Positions 17,324-26,837 are shown, counted from the first letter of the stretch. The stretch is DNA of 64,000 nt from Chryseobacterium phocaeense (GCF_900169075.1 NZ_LT827015.1:1876158-1940157); one strand, 5' to 3'. Translations and numbers: made by a program. The notes: generated by a model from the letters alone, not told the origin.

Positions 17324-18661
17324 ATGAATATGATATTTAACGCATGCAGATATCAGTGCATTGCGTTGTGCTTTCTGCTGACCGGCAGCTTTTTACACTC
17401 ACAAATGACCGATTACAGCCATCTCAGCCTCCGGCAGGCAATAGAAACAGGCTTACAACACAACAAAAAAATTCAGATCAGCCATCTAAAACAGGAAATG
17501 GCAGTCACACGGGAAAAGGATCTGTCCATGGAAAAGCTTCCGGATGTTGAATTTCATACCAGCTATAACCAGGTGACCAATCTTTTCCAGCATCAGAACG
17601 GGTTTTTCAATAAGGCCACAAAATATGACGTGATCAACGGAATGTATGATTTTACCCTGTCTGCATCAATTCCGGTGTATATGGGTGGAAAAATTAAAAA
17701 TAACGAAAAGAAAGCGTCCATAGACACTGAAATTTCAGCCTTAAAAGCCCATTTGGATGAAAGACAGCTTAAAATGGAGATCATCACAGCCTTTCTACAG
17801 ATCCATCATCTGAAAGAGCAACAGAACCTTATCAACGATAAAATGAAGGAAGATTCTGTGAATATCAGACAGGTAAAAGCTTTAAAAGCTAACGGACTGG
17901 TAACGGCAAATGAAGTCCTTAGAACCTCTTTACAGCTTTCGAACCATACCATGAGCTGGACAGAACTGAATAATGATGTTCAAATAGCAGAGCATAAGCT
18001 TAAAACCCTTCTTTCCCTTCCGGAACGACAGGAAATGCATGTGGATACGGAAGATCTCATTTCTGAAAATGTAACGATTCCTTACATCGATGAATTGACT
18101 GAAACTGCTTTAGATAGAGATGAGTCCGCAGCAATGGCCCATAAAAACCTTTCCCTTAAAGAATTGGATCAGAAATTGATAAAGGCAAATTATTTACCGA
18201 AAATCACAGCCGGAGGCGAATATTTTACCAAATATCCGAATATGCTTTTTTTCCCTCCAGAACCTTATGCCTACCGCTTGGGAATGATTGGGGTAAATCT
18301 CACCTATCCCATCGAAAATCTGTATAAAAATAAATATAAAATGCAGGAAGCCCGGGAAAATATTCATCTGGCCCGGCTTCAGATTGAGGAAAATGAGGAG
18401 AGCATAAGACATACCGTTTATGAAGCTTTTAAAAAATTTGAAGAAACCGATCAGAAAATAAAAATTGCAGAAGAAGCCATCATCCAGGCTAAAGAAAACT
18501 ACCGCATTGTAAAAACAAAATATGCGAATAAATTAAGCCTGATCACAGAACTCATTGATGCTGACAACGCTTATCTGGAAGCAGAATCCAATCTGATTTC
18601 CGTAAAAATCAACCGACAATTAAAATATTACCAGCTCCAGTACACTATTGGAAATCTATAA
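17324..18661 (+). CDS. TolC family outer-membrane efflux protein
   Basis: Outer-membrane channel of a tripartite exporter. The 445-residue protein has an N-terminal signal region (CIALCFLLTGSFLHSQ), then the TolC/OEP plan of two repeats of long alpha helices with short barrel strands; HLSLRQAIETGLQHNKKIQ at the start of the first repeat is typical. The helical parts are rich in Glu, Lys, Gln and Asn. It is followed after 5 bp by the HlyD-type adaptor and then by an MFS pump, so the three form one exporter. Confidence 0.92.
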   Translation: MNMIFNACRYQCIALCFLLTGSFLHSQMTDYSHLSLRQAIETGLQHNKKIQISHLKQEMAVTREKDLSMEKLPDVEFHTSYNQVTNLFQHQNGFFNKATKYDVINGMYDFTLSASIPVYMGGKIKNNEKKASIDTEISALKAHLDERQLKMEIITAFLQIHHLKEQQNLINDKMKEDSVNIRQVKALKANGLVTANEVLRTSLQLSNHTMSWTELNNDVQIAEHKLKTLLSLPERQEMHVDTEDLISENVTIPYIDELTETALDRDESAAMAHKNLSLKELDQKLIKANYLPKITAGGEYFTKYPNMLFFPPEPYAYRLGMIGVNLTYPIENLYKNKYKMQEARENIHLARLQIEENEESIRHTVYEAFKKFEETDQKIKIAEEAIIQAKENYRIVKTKYANKLSLITELIDADNAYLEAESNLISVKINRQLKYYQLQYTIGNL

Positions 18662-18666
18662 AAACT

Positions 18667-19713
18667 ATGGCAAAGAAACAACTGACACAAAAGGAAAAAA
18701 GAATCAACAAAACCATCACCCTGCTGGCCTGGATCCTGATCATCAGCGGGATTACGGGAATGGTCAGCTTTTATCTTTTCTCAAGAAAAAATGTCACTAC
18801 GAATGATGCACAGATCGAGCAGTATATCACCCCGGTTTCCAGTAAGGTTTCAGGATTTATCAAGACCATCCGGTTTGAAGAAAACCAGTTTGTGCATAAA
18901 GGGGATACTCTAATTGTGATCGATAACAGGGAGTTCGTCAATCAGGTGAAAATAGCTGAAGCCGGCCTTCATGCCAACACACAAAGCATTACCACCATTG
19001 AAAGTGGGGTCAATACTAAAGAAAGTGATTCAAAGATCATTGATGCCCGAATAGCTTCCGCCCAAATTGATATCTGGAAAACGGAACAGGATTTCAAGAG
19101 ATACAAGAATCTAGTAGCAGAAGATGCCGCCACAGAACAGGAATTTGAAACCGTAAAAGCTTCCTACGAACAGTCCAAAGCCAATCTTTTAGCTCTGGAA
19201 CAGCAGAAAAATGCCATAAGAGCGGGTGCCAGTGAGCAACAATCCAAAGTCGCTCCCGTAAAAAGCCAGATCCGGCAGAGTTCTGCAAGCCTCAGCAACG
19301 CCAGACTTTTCCTTTCCTATACCGTGATCACTGCTCCCTACGATGGCTGGGTTGGAAAAAAGACCATCCAGGAAGGACAGCTGATTAAAGAAGGTCAGGC
19401 GCTCGTACAAATTGTGAGTAAAGAAAAATGGATCATCGCGAATTACAAAGAAACCCAGCTCGGACAAATAGATTCACAGCAGGAGGTAACCATCACCGCA
19501 GATGCTTATCCCGATCTTGAATTTAAAGGAAAAGTGTTTTCCGTATCCCCCGCTTCAGGTTCCCAGTTTTCCCTGGTAAAACCCGACAATGCTACCGGAA
19601 ACTTTGTCAAGATTGAACAGAGGTTCCCGGTGAAAATCATCCTCGATAATAATAAAAATAATGAAAAGCTTCTTTCCGGGATGAATGTTCTGGTGAGCGC
19701 GAAGAAAATTTAG
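18667..19713 (+). CDS. HlyD/EmrA family periplasmic adaptor
   Basis: Membrane-fusion protein joining the inner-membrane pump to the TolC channel. The 348-residue protein has one N-terminal membrane helix (about 16-38), a biotinyl-lipoyl-like half (YITPVSSKVSGFIKTIRF, 53-70), a long coiled-coil hairpin (about 90-210) and the second lipoyl half plus beta-barrel (SYTVITAPYDGWVGKKTIQ). This is the EmrA/HlyD layout typical of MFS-linked systems. It starts 5 bp after the TolC gene. Confidence 0.93.
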   Translation: MAKKQLTQKEKRINKTITLLAWILIISGITGMVSFYLFSRKNVTTNDAQIEQYITPVSSKVSGFIKTIRFEENQFVHKGDTLIVIDNREFVNQVKIAEAGLHANTQSITTIESGVNTKESDSKIIDARIASAQIDIWKTEQDFKRYKNLVAEDAATEQEFETVKASYEQSKANLLALEQQKNAIRAGASEQQSKVAPVKSQIRQSSASLSNARLFLSYTVITAPYDGWVGKKTIQEGQLIKEGQALVQIVSKEKWIIANYKETQLGQIDSQQEVTITADAYPDLEFKGKVFSVSPASGSQFSLVKPDNATGNFVKIEQRFPVKIILDNNKNNEKLLSGMNVLVSAKKI

Positions 19714-19810
19714 CGAAAGGGCGAAAGGGTAAAAAGGCAAAACAGCGAATTCGCAAATTTGCGTTTACACACATCATCGTATCAACAAATTATCACATCA
19801 TCACATCGAC

Positions 19811-21373
19811 ATGCAACACAACACCGTATATCGCAAATGGGTCCCGCAGTGGCTGAAGCTTCCGCTTCTGGTGCTGGCTTTGTTTCCTCACCTGATGCTT
19901 TTGTCGCTATTACACTCCAATAGTGCTTTCACGTCTTCTTTTATGGATGTGGATCCGGATGACATCCAGTATTTAATGATTTTAATGTATGGGACGTTTG
20001 TGGTTACGCTTCTGGTTTTACAGAGATTTATGGCCTATTTCAGCGTGAAGTATTATATCCTGCTTATGGCGTCTGTTTCTGTCATTATTTTGTATGCCTT
20101 ATCTGTCACTAATAACTACCAGGTCATTCTGGTCATCCGTTTTCTGGAAGGCATCTTCGGGCTGCTGGAAGGTGCCATCTTCCTGCCTCTGATTATTGCA
20201 GAATTAAAAACCAGGCATGCCAAAGTAATTGCCTATCTTTTTATGTATACCATTATGCTGACGGGCGGTACCATCACCACATCCCTGCTGAAATCGAGCA
20301 TTGAGGATTATGATTTCCAGCATATGATCCTGATGATAGTATATTTTCATGTATTTGTGCTCATCATCGGGATTGCGTTATTTAATACCAACCGGTTTTT
20401 TCCTAAGATGCCCTTGTATCAGCTGGATATTACAAGCTGGTTCCTGCTTTGGGCATGTCTTCAGTCCGGAGGTTATGCTATTATTTACGGTAAAAGACTC
20501 ATGTGGCTGGAGTCCGACACCATTATTATGTGCGTTTTTATTTTCCTGCTTTCAGGAGGGTTATTTATGCTGAAACAGAGGAATTCCAAAAGGCCCATTT
20601 TTCATTTTGAAGTTTTTGGTTCAAAAAATGTTATTGCAGGGATGATCCTGTTTTTTATTTTCTACCTGATCCGTTCAGGATTGAATAATGTCTACAGCAT
20701 TATGGCAATCGTCTGGAAATGGCCGTGGGATTATATCGTCAACATCCAGTACTGGAATGTAGCCGGAACTATTGTGGGGGTAATGATATCCGGAATTTGC
20801 CTGATACGCGGCGTTTCCTCAAGGATCGTTTTCTTTTCAGGTTTCCTGCTTCTGGCAATAGACTGTGCCTGGTTTACCTATACTTTTTATCCCGACACTA
20901 CGCTTTCCACCATTTGCCCACCTCTGTTTTTGCAGGGAATTTCCCAGGGATTGCTGTTTACACCACTTGTTTTCTTTTTAATTTCCGGAATGCCGGAGCA
21001 ATATGTGGCCAATGCAACCGCACTGGGAACTACCACCCGTTTCTGGACCACTGCCATTGGTTATGCTTTAATGCAAAATTTAATGTTGTTTCTAACGTTA
21101 AAACATTCCGACACGTTAAGCTCCGACCTAACCGATACTAATCCCGTTTTCTACAGCCAGTGGAGTCAGCTTTTCGGAGCCAATATCTCGAAACTTCCCG
21201 TCAATGAGTCTTTATCGGTGACCGCAGGAGCATTTAAAGCCAAAATAATGGCTCAATCCATCCTGCTTTCCAATATGGAAATTTTCACCGGCCTGTTCTG
21301 GCTGGCTTTGATTACTGCGTTCGCTCTACTGCTATACCATCCTGTAAAAATCGCAGTGAGGAATATTATGTAA
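19811..21373 (+). CDS. MFS transporter, DHA2/EmrB-like
   Basis: Inner-membrane pump of the tripartite exporter. The 520-residue protein has about 14 predicted membrane helices, matching the DHA2 (EmrB-type) group of drug:H+ antiporters rather than the 12-helix DHA1 group. Polar inserts are short. Motif conservation is weak, as in many Bacteroidota EmrB relatives, so the call rests on length, topology and the adjoining TolC and HlyD genes. The 97-bp gap before it has no terminator. The substrate is unknown. Confidence 0.85.
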   Translation: MQHNTVYRKWVPQWLKLPLLVLALFPHLMLLSLLHSNSAFTSSFMDVDPDDIQYLMILMYGTFVVTLLVLQRFMAYFSVKYYILLMASVSVIILYALSVTNNYQVILVIRFLEGIFGLLEGAIFLPLIIAELKTRHAKVIAYLFMYTIMLTGGTITTSLLKSSIEDYDFQHMILMIVYFHVFVLIIGIALFNTNRFFPKMPLYQLDITSWFLLWACLQSGGYAIIYGKRLMWLESDTIIMCVFIFLLSGGLFMLKQRNSKRPIFHFEVFGSKNVIAGMILFFIFYLIRSGLNNVYSIMAIVWKWPWDYIVNIQYWNVAGTIVGVMISGICLIRGVSSRIVFFSGFLLLAIDCAWFTYTFYPDTTLSTICPPLFLQGISQGLLFTPLVFFLISGMPEQYVANATALGTTTRFWTTAIGYALMQNLMLFLTLKHSDTLSSDLTDTNPVFYSQWSQLFGANISKLPVNESLSVTAGAFKAKIMAQSILLSNMEIFTGLFWLALITAFALLLYHPVKIAVRNIM

Positions 21374-21415
21374 TTTTAGGCCGAAAATTTGCTGTACTTC
21401 CTGAAATTTGATCAT

Positions 21416-22777
21416 ATGGACATTCAGGAAACCGTATCCCGCCAGAAAGCATTCTTCAAAACACAGCAGACCAAGAATATCAAGTTCAGGAAAATGTATC
21501 TTGAAAAGCTCCGGGATATAATCATGAATAACGAAAATCTTTTGTACGAAGCTATTGACAAGGATTTCGGAAAATCGAAATTCGATACTTTTACAACTGA
21601 AATTTCTTTTGTTCTCAACGATATTAATTATTATCTGAAGAATTTGAATTCACTTTCAAAGCCTAAAAAAGTCAGAACAAACCTAGTGAATCAGATCGGG
21701 ACAAGTAAAATCCATCAGGAACCTCTGGGCTGCATTCTGGTAATAGGTGCCTGGAATTATCCTTATCAACTATCTCTTTCTCCTATGATTGCGGCACTGG
21801 CTGCTGGAAACTGCTGTATTCTAAAGCCCAGCGAGATAGCGGAAAATACAATGAAAGCAATGTCCCAACTTATCAATGACAATTTTCCTCCAGAGTACCT
21901 CTATGTGTACGAAGGCGGTATTGATGAAACCACGGAACTTTTAAAAATCTCATTTGACAAGATATTTTTTACAGGAAGTACAAAAGTCGGGAAGATTGTA
22001 TACCAAGCAGCTGCAGAAAATTTAACGCCTGTCGTTTTGGAATTAGGTGGAAAATCTCCCGCCATTGTCACCAAAGATGCCGATCTTGAGGTTGCAGCCA
22101 AAAGAATCGTGTGGGGAAAATTCCTCAATGCCGGACAGACCTGTGTAGCCCCCGATTATCTGCTTGTGGAAGAGTCCGTTCAGGAACAGTTTCTGGAAAT
22201 GCTTAGAAAATACATCACAGAATTTAAATATACTGCAGATTCTGAACAATACACCAGAATTATTAACCGTAAAAATTTTGACCGGCTGATCCAACTGATC
22301 CAGAAGGATAAAATTTATTTCGGCGGAAATTATGATACTGAAAAACTCCATATAGAACCAACCATCCTTAATCCTGTTGAGTGGGAAGATGATGTGATGC
22401 AGGAAGAGATCTTCGGACCGATACTTCCGGTGATGGGTTTCACCAATTTTAACCTGGTTCTCAATACTATCCTTGAGCTGGAAAAACCTCTGGCGGCCTA
22501 TCTTTTCACCCGGAATTCAGAGGAAAAAGAGGCGTTTACAACGAAATTATCTTTTGGCGGCGGGTGCATCAATGATGTGGTTATGCATCTGGGCAACGAG
22601 CGGCTGCCGTTTGGAGGTGTCGGTGCTTCGGGCATGGGAAGTTATCATGGACCGTATGGTTTTGAAGCCTTTTCGCATCAGAAAGCCATCCTTGAGAAAG
22701 CAACCTGGGGCGAACCTGATATAAAATACCCACCTTATTCTGAAAAGAAATTAAGCTGGATCAGGAAACTGCTGTAA
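21416..22777 (+). CDS. Aldehyde dehydrogenase, class-3-like
   Basis: NAD(P)+-dependent oxidation of aldehydes to acids. The ATG at 21416 (MDIQETVSRQKAFF) is preferred over the in-frame TTG at 21389. The 453-residue protein has the catalytic Glu in LELGGKSP, the catalytic Cys in NAGQTC, and the ALDH3-type end GMGSYHGPYGFEAFSHQKA. The short length and this signature place it with ALDH3 (fatty or aromatic aldehydes) rather than betaine- or semialdehyde-type enzymes. It follows the MFS gene by 42 bp and might be co-transcribed, hinting that the exporter handles an aldehyde-related toxicant (weak inference). Confidence 0.93.
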   Translation: MDIQETVSRQKAFFKTQQTKNIKFRKMYLEKLRDIIMNNENLLYEAIDKDFGKSKFDTFTTEISFVLNDINYYLKNLNSLSKPKKVRTNLVNQIGTSKIHQEPLGCILVIGAWNYPYQLSLSPMIAALAAGNCCILKPSEIAENTMKAMSQLINDNFPPEYLYVYEGGIDETTELLKISFDKIFFTGSTKVGKIVYQAAAENLTPVVLELGGKSPAIVTKDADLEVAAKRIVWGKFLNAGQTCVAPDYLLVEESVQEQFLEMLRKYITEFKYTADSEQYTRIINRKNFDRLIQLIQKDKIYFGGNYDTEKLHIEPTILNPVEWEDDVMQEEIFGPILPVMGFTNFNLVLNTILELEKPLAAYLFTRNSEEKEAFTTKLSFGGGCINDVVMHLGNERLPFGGVGASGMGSYHGPYGFEAFSHQKAILEKATWGEPDIKYPPYSEKKLSWIRKLL

Positions 22778-22780
22778 ATA

Positions 22781-22807
22781 AAAAACCGGGAAATTTCCCG
22801 GTTTTTG
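22781..22807. terminator. Bidirectional terminator
   Basis: Perfect stem AAAAACCGGGAAA / TTTCCCGGTTTTT between the convergent aldehyde dehydrogenase and thioredoxin-like genes. Confidence 0.92.
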
Positions 22808-22808
22808 T

Positions 22809-23381
22809 TTATGATTTCGGAGCCCACTGATTAAAGAACTCTTTCACTTTTTCCTTACTATATCCTTTTCCTTCTTCCAGAACCGAACTGTCTTTCAACA
22901 CATGAACCACTTTTCCGTTCTTATCGAGAACAATAAAAAACGGATAGCCCAGCTGTTCTTTAACATCAACATATTTGGAAAAAACTTTTTCATTTTTATT
23001 CTCAGGAGAATAATTCAAATGGTAATATACATAGTTCTTATCTACCGTTTCCTTCAACTCAGGCGTGGTCTGAACAAAATTATTAAAACGGAGACACCAG
23101 ATGCACCAGTTTCCACCGGCCTGGATCATGACGTTCTTCCCTTCTTTTTTTGCTTTGGCAATTAATGTATTGATATCTGCTTCAGCATTGGATTTCGGGT
23201 CATACGGCTTGGGAAGTTTTGCCTTTTCCTCTCCTGCTTTTTTCTTCGCGTCCAGTTCTGCATGGTCAGCTTTTACCAGAAGGGCGTTATCCTTCTTTCT
23301 ACCTTCCGGAACAATTGTAGTATTCTGGGCAAAACCAATGGCGCTTAATCCCAGAAAAGCTATGATTGACAATTTTTTCAT
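22809..23381 (-). CDS. Secreted thioredoxin-family protein
   Basis: A probable periplasmic thiol-disulfide protein. The start is the ATG at 23381, which begins a signal peptide (MKKLSIIAFLGLSAIGFAQ); upstream in-frame codons are hydrophobic but unlikely. The 190-residue protein has a thioredoxin-like domain with CxxC active site in GGNWCIWCLRF and a conserved cis-Pro region (LGYPFFIVLDKNGKVVHV). The WCIWC site resembles DUF255/DsbD-gamma-like proteins that act with the protein as electron acceptor. A charged Lys/Glu-rich linker separates the signal from the domain. Confidence 0.87.
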   Translation of the reverse strand: MKKLSIIAFLGLSAIGFAQNTTIVPEGRKKDNALLVKADHAELDAKKKAGEEKAKLPKPYDPKSNAEADINTLIAKAKKEGKNVMIQAGGNWCIWCLRFNNFVQTTPELKETVDKNYVYYHLNYSPENKNEKVFSKYVDVKEQLGYPFFIVLDKNGKVVHVLKDSSVLEEGKGYSKEKVKEFFNQWAPKS

Positions 23382-23446
23382 AACATAAAAATAAAAAAAA
23401 ATAACACTTATTGCAAGCAAAAATAGAACCATAATTTTATTATCAC

Positions 23447-23454
23447 TAGATTTG
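23447..23454 (+). promoter_or_regulatory. Putative -7 element, acyltransferase gene
   Basis: TAGATTTG matches TAnnTTTG only 8 bp before the ATG at 23463, so the transcript may have almost no leader. Confidence 0.45.
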
Positions 23455-23462
23455 CATGTTTT

Positions 23463-24347
23463 ATGAATTTCCTTATCAAAATATTATATTTCATTTCAAA
23501 ACTTCCGCTTAAAGTATTGTATATTTTTTCGGACGTTATATTTTTCCTGAATTATTATCTTGTAGGCTACCGGAAAAAGGTAATTACTCAAAATCTTCGT
23601 AATTCTTTTCCCGAAAAATCTGAAGAAGAAATCACGGGCATCAGAAAGAAATTCTATCTTAATTTCTCAGACTATCTGGTAGAGACCATAAAATCTTTCA
23701 GTATTTCTGAAACGGAAGCACGCGTAAGAATGCAGCATATCAACCAGGAACTGTTTCATGAAGCAAAAGCAGAAGGCAAAAACATTATCCTGCTGGCCGG
23801 GCATGTCTTTAACTGGGAATGGATCAATGCGCTTGCTACCATTATCCCGCAGAAACACTGCCATCCTGTTTACAGAAAAGTCAACAGCGATTTCTGGGAA
23901 AACCAGATGAAAAAAGTAAGAAACAAATTCGGAAATGAAGCACTGGAGGCCAATGAGGTGATTATGAACATCTTCCGATCTAAAAATGACGGTGAATCTG
24001 CCTATATGTTTGTAGCTGATCAGACGCCCCATGTAGCGCACGTTAATTACGGGCTGGAATTCCTGAACCAGAGAACTCCTGCATTCATCGGGTATGATAA
24101 GCTGGCTACCAGAATGGACCTTGCCTTTATTTACTGCGAAATGAAGAAGGTAAAACGGGGCTATTACCAGGTAAATTACCACAGAATTTATCCGGACGGA
24201 GAAAAATTCACAGAACATGAAGTGGTCAACAAATTCCATAAGCTTCTTGAAAACACCCTTCATAAAAGTCCCGACAACTATCTTTGGTCACACAGAAAAT
24301 GGAAATATCAAAGCTCCATTAAAACTTTTGATGGCGATAAAAAATAA
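23463..24347 (+). CDS. LpxL/HtrB-type lysophospholipid acyltransferase
   Basis: A membrane-associated acyltransferase of the lipid A biosynthesis (LpxL/LpxM) family, which adds secondary fatty acids to lipid A. The 294-residue protein has an N-terminal hydrophobic anchor, the QNLRNSFPEKSEEE segment seen in this family, and the catalytic HX4E motif in GHVFNWEW (about residue 118). ADQTPH and NQRTPAFIGY match later conserved blocks. It precedes a glycosyltransferase by 6 bp, so the pair probably acts on the same envelope lipid or glycolipid. Confidence 0.9.
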   Translation: MNFLIKILYFISKLPLKVLYIFSDVIFFLNYYLVGYRKKVITQNLRNSFPEKSEEEITGIRKKFYLNFSDYLVETIKSFSISETEARVRMQHINQELFHEAKAEGKNIILLAGHVFNWEWINALATIIPQKHCHPVYRKVNSDFWENQMKKVRNKFGNEALEANEVIMNIFRSKNDGESAYMFVADQTPHVAHVNYGLEFLNQRTPAFIGYDKLATRMDLAFIYCEMKKVKRGYYQVNYHRIYPDGEKFTEHEVVNKFHKLLENTLHKSPDNYLWSHRKWKYQSSIKTFDGDKK

Positions 24348-24353
24348 ATCCCG

Positions 24354-25334
24354 ATGTCTAAAAAATTAGCCGTTGTTATCCTGAACTGGAATGGTAAAAA
24401 CTGGCTTGAGAAATTTCTTCCCAGTGTTATCCGCTTTTCTGAAAATTCAGATATTTATGTAATCGACAATCTTTCCACGGATGATTCTGTAGCGTTTGTG
24501 CAGAAGCAATTCCCTGTTGTAAAAATAGTTAAAAACACTAAGAATTATGGTTTTGCAGGCGGTTACAATGAAGGTTTAAAAGAAATTAAAAACGAATATT
24601 ACTGCCTCCTCAATTCGGATGTGGAGGTTACTGAAAACTGGATCAATCCTGTATTGGACCTGTTTGAGAAAGATTCTTCCATTGCCGCTATACAGCCTAA
24701 AATTTTATCTTTTGATCATAAAAACAAATTTGAATTTGCCGGTGCAGGAGGTGGCCTTATCGATAATCTGGGTTATCCTTACTGCCGTGGGCGTGTATTT
24801 GATGATTTGGAAGAAGACTACGGACAGTATGATGATGAAACGGAGATTTTCTGGGCATCAGGCTGCAGTTTTTTTGTCCGGTCAAAGGATTTCTGGGAAC
24901 AAAAGGGATTTGATGAGCGGTTTTTTGCCCATCAGGAAGAAATTGATCTTTGCTGGCGGTTCATTAATTCCGGGAAGAAAATTTTCTATACCGGAAAATC
25001 CAGGGTCTATCATGTAGGTGGCGGAACCCTGAACAAGCAGAGCGCGCAGAAAACCTATCTGAACATCAGAAATAACCTTTCCATGATGCTGAAAAACCTT
25101 CCCTTTCCAAGATTGGTTTGGTTAATTTTTTTCAGATTGTGTTTAGACGGAATTGCAGGAATCTATTTTGGCCTGAAAAACGGATTTCCACACCTTTGGG
25201 CGGTTGTAAGGGCCCATTTTGGATTTTATGCCCAGCTTCCCGGAACATGGAAACTGCGTCAGCAGCATCAGAAAACTGAATTCTACCAATCGGAATGGCT
25301 GATTTTTAAGTATTTTTTAGGTGGCAGGAAATAG
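24354..25334 (+). CDS. Family 2 glycosyltransferase
   Basis: A GT-A fold glycosyltransferase of the rhamnosyltransferase-like GT2 group. The 326-residue protein starts with VVILNWNGKNWLEKFLPSV and has DNLSTDDS, GFAGGYNEGLKE, the acidic metal-binding motif LLNSDVEV (about residue 90) and the conserved EEIDLCWRF block (about 198-206). The C terminus has a hydrophobic helix (about 248-275) that may bind the membrane. Sugar and acceptor are not predictable. Its stop codon is followed immediately by nine GATTAGG repeats. Confidence 0.92.
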   Translation: MSKKLAVVILNWNGKNWLEKFLPSVIRFSENSDIYVIDNLSTDDSVAFVQKQFPVVKIVKNTKNYGFAGGYNEGLKEIKNEYYCLLNSDVEVTENWINPVLDLFEKDSSIAAIQPKILSFDHKNKFEFAGAGGGLIDNLGYPYCRGRVFDDLEEDYGQYDDETEIFWASGCSFFVRSKDFWEQKGFDERFFAHQEEIDLCWRFINSGKKIFYTGKSRVYHVGGGTLNKQSAQKTYLNIRNNLSMMLKNLPFPRLVWLIFFRLCLDGIAGIYFGLKNGFPHLWAVVRAHFGFYAQLPGTWKLRQQHQKTEFYQSEWLIFKYFLGGRK

Positions 25335-25397
25335 GATTAGGGATTAGGGATTAGGGATTAGGGATTAGGGATTAGGGATTAGGGATTAGGGATTAGG
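25335..25397 (+). repeat. Nine perfect tandem copies of GATTAGG
   Basis: A 63-bp perfect heptanucleotide array starting right after the glycosyltransferase stop codon. It is non-coding. A 7-bp unit would change frame if copied into a coding region, but here it can affect only the 3' end of the upstream mRNA or the spacing to the next gene. Confidence 0.97.
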
Positions 25398-25551
25398 GAA
25401 AATACAAATCTCTGAAATATCAAAGAACTTTTTTATGCTTACGGGAAAAATCCTTAACTTCAAAAACTTTAAACCCTGAACTTCTGAACATTAAACAAAA
25501 CCCGCAACCAGCAACTTATCATTCACAACTCATAACTTATCACTCAAAAAA

Positions 25552-26109
25552 ATGGACTTCTGCGCAATAGATTTTGAAACGGCAACACATGAAAAAAGCT
25601 CGGCATGCGAGATGGGAATTTGCGTGGTTCAGGATTCCAAAATCGTGGAAACGAGGACCTGGCTGATCAAACCACCCAGTTTCCCTTATTTCAGCAGATT
25701 CAATATTGACGTTCATGGAATTACTCCTGAAGATGTAAAGGATGCGCCTACCTTTGATGAAATATGGTATGAAGCGGAGGAAATGATGTACGGAAGCCTC
25801 ATGATTGCCCACAATGCAAGCTTCGATGCAGGTGTTTTAAGGGGCTGCTTTCAACATTACGGGATGTTTACCCCAAAACTGAATTATCTGTGCAGCATAC
25901 AGCTGGCTAAAAAATCTTGGAATTACCTTCCCAGATACGGACTGAAACACCTGGCAGAGCATCACCAGATCAGCCTGAATCACCACCGGGCGGGTGACGA
26001 TGCGGAAGCTTGTGCAAAAATTTCACTCCTGGCTTTTGAAAAATTAATTATCACCGAAAATGAAGAAATACATGATTCTTTTTTAAACAGATATATTAAA
26101 AAACTATAA
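25552..26109 (+). CDS. DnaQ-like 3'-5' exonuclease
   Basis: A DEDDh-family exonuclease domain with no polymerase attached. The 185-residue protein begins MDFCAIDFETATHE, giving the first acidic pair Asp7/Glu9; IAHNASFDAGVL supplies the second Asp (ExoII), and HHRAGDDAEA the ExoIII His/Asp. It is similar in plan to DNA polymerase III epsilon-type proofreading exonucleases found as free proteins in Bacteroidota. Probably a nucleic-acid trimming enzyme; the substrate is unknown. The next gene begins 11 bp downstream. Confidence 0.9.
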   Translation: MDFCAIDFETATHEKSSACEMGICVVQDSKIVETRTWLIKPPSFPYFSRFNIDVHGITPEDVKDAPTFDEIWYEAEEMMYGSLMIAHNASFDAGVLRGCFQHYGMFTPKLNYLCSIQLAKKSWNYLPRYGLKHLAEHHQISLNHHRAGDDAEACAKISLLAFEKLIITENEEIHDSFLNRYIKKL

Positions 26110-26119
26110 CACCAACTTC

Positions 26120-26835
26120 ATGAAAAAAATTTTACTTCCGGCTGTCTTCACTGTCAGCAGCTTATTTCAGGCACAAAGCTCAGAGCTAGTCAATACCACA
26201 TGGTATCTGAGAAAAGTGGTAAAAACAATACCTCCTATATGCTTCCCCAGAACAGTGAGATGGGTTCTCCTACGATGACCTTCACTCCCACTCCGGGATC
26301 ACCGGCAACCACCAACATGAGCAGCCCTGTATGTGGGGCCAGTATCTGGGGGATGATCTATCTGACGGAAATTACACCAAACAGCTTTGCTTTCTGGACC
26401 TATGGTGCAGGAGCCAATCAAACATGTACAATCCCTGAAAACATTAGTTTTTTCAATCAATACACGAATTATTTTGCATTCAATTCCACACAGCATAATT
26501 ACCAGATTACCTATTCGGGAAATACAAAAAATTTAGTCGCTACCAATCATCTTGGAGACCAGGCTTTTTATGACAGCGGAGTTCTGGGAACGAAAGAAAC
26601 TACAGTAAAAAATACCGCCGTAAAAATTTATCCAAATCCTGTAAAAAATGGTTTTATCGGAATAGAAGCCACTGATAGCATTGAATGGATTAAAGTTTAT
26701 AGTTCCGAAGGAAAACTCATCCAGCAAAATTCTACAGATGACAAAATAGATGTTTCCAGCCTGCCCAAAGGAGGGTATTTTTTGGAAATCAAATCCCCGA
26801 AAGGAATAAGCAGACATCAATTCCTCAAAGAATAA
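26120..26835 (+). pseudogene. Secreted T9SS cargo protein, frameshifted
   Basis: The gene starts at 26120 with a signal peptide (MKKILLPAVFTVSSLFQAQ) followed by SSELVNTTWYLRKVVK; this frame stops at 26276-26278. From about 26224 the adjacent frame continues smoothly as NNTSYMLPQNSEMGSP and ends in a type IX secretion C-terminal domain (VKIYPNPVKNGFIGI ... LPKGGYFLEI ... HQFLKE, about the last 70 residues). One extra A in the A5 run at 26221-26225 would restore a single 238-residue protein. So it is either a genuine single-base loss in a homopolymer or a sequencing error. In the frame-1 part, the first ATG is at 26200. No catalytic domain is recognised. Confidence 0.85.
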
Positions 26836-26837
26836 TA

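Noticed and set aside
25335..25397. GATTAGG array as a CRISPR or telomere-like structure
   Set aside because: No spacers, unit only 7 bp, and position is inside a chromosome between two genes; it is a simple tandem repeat.
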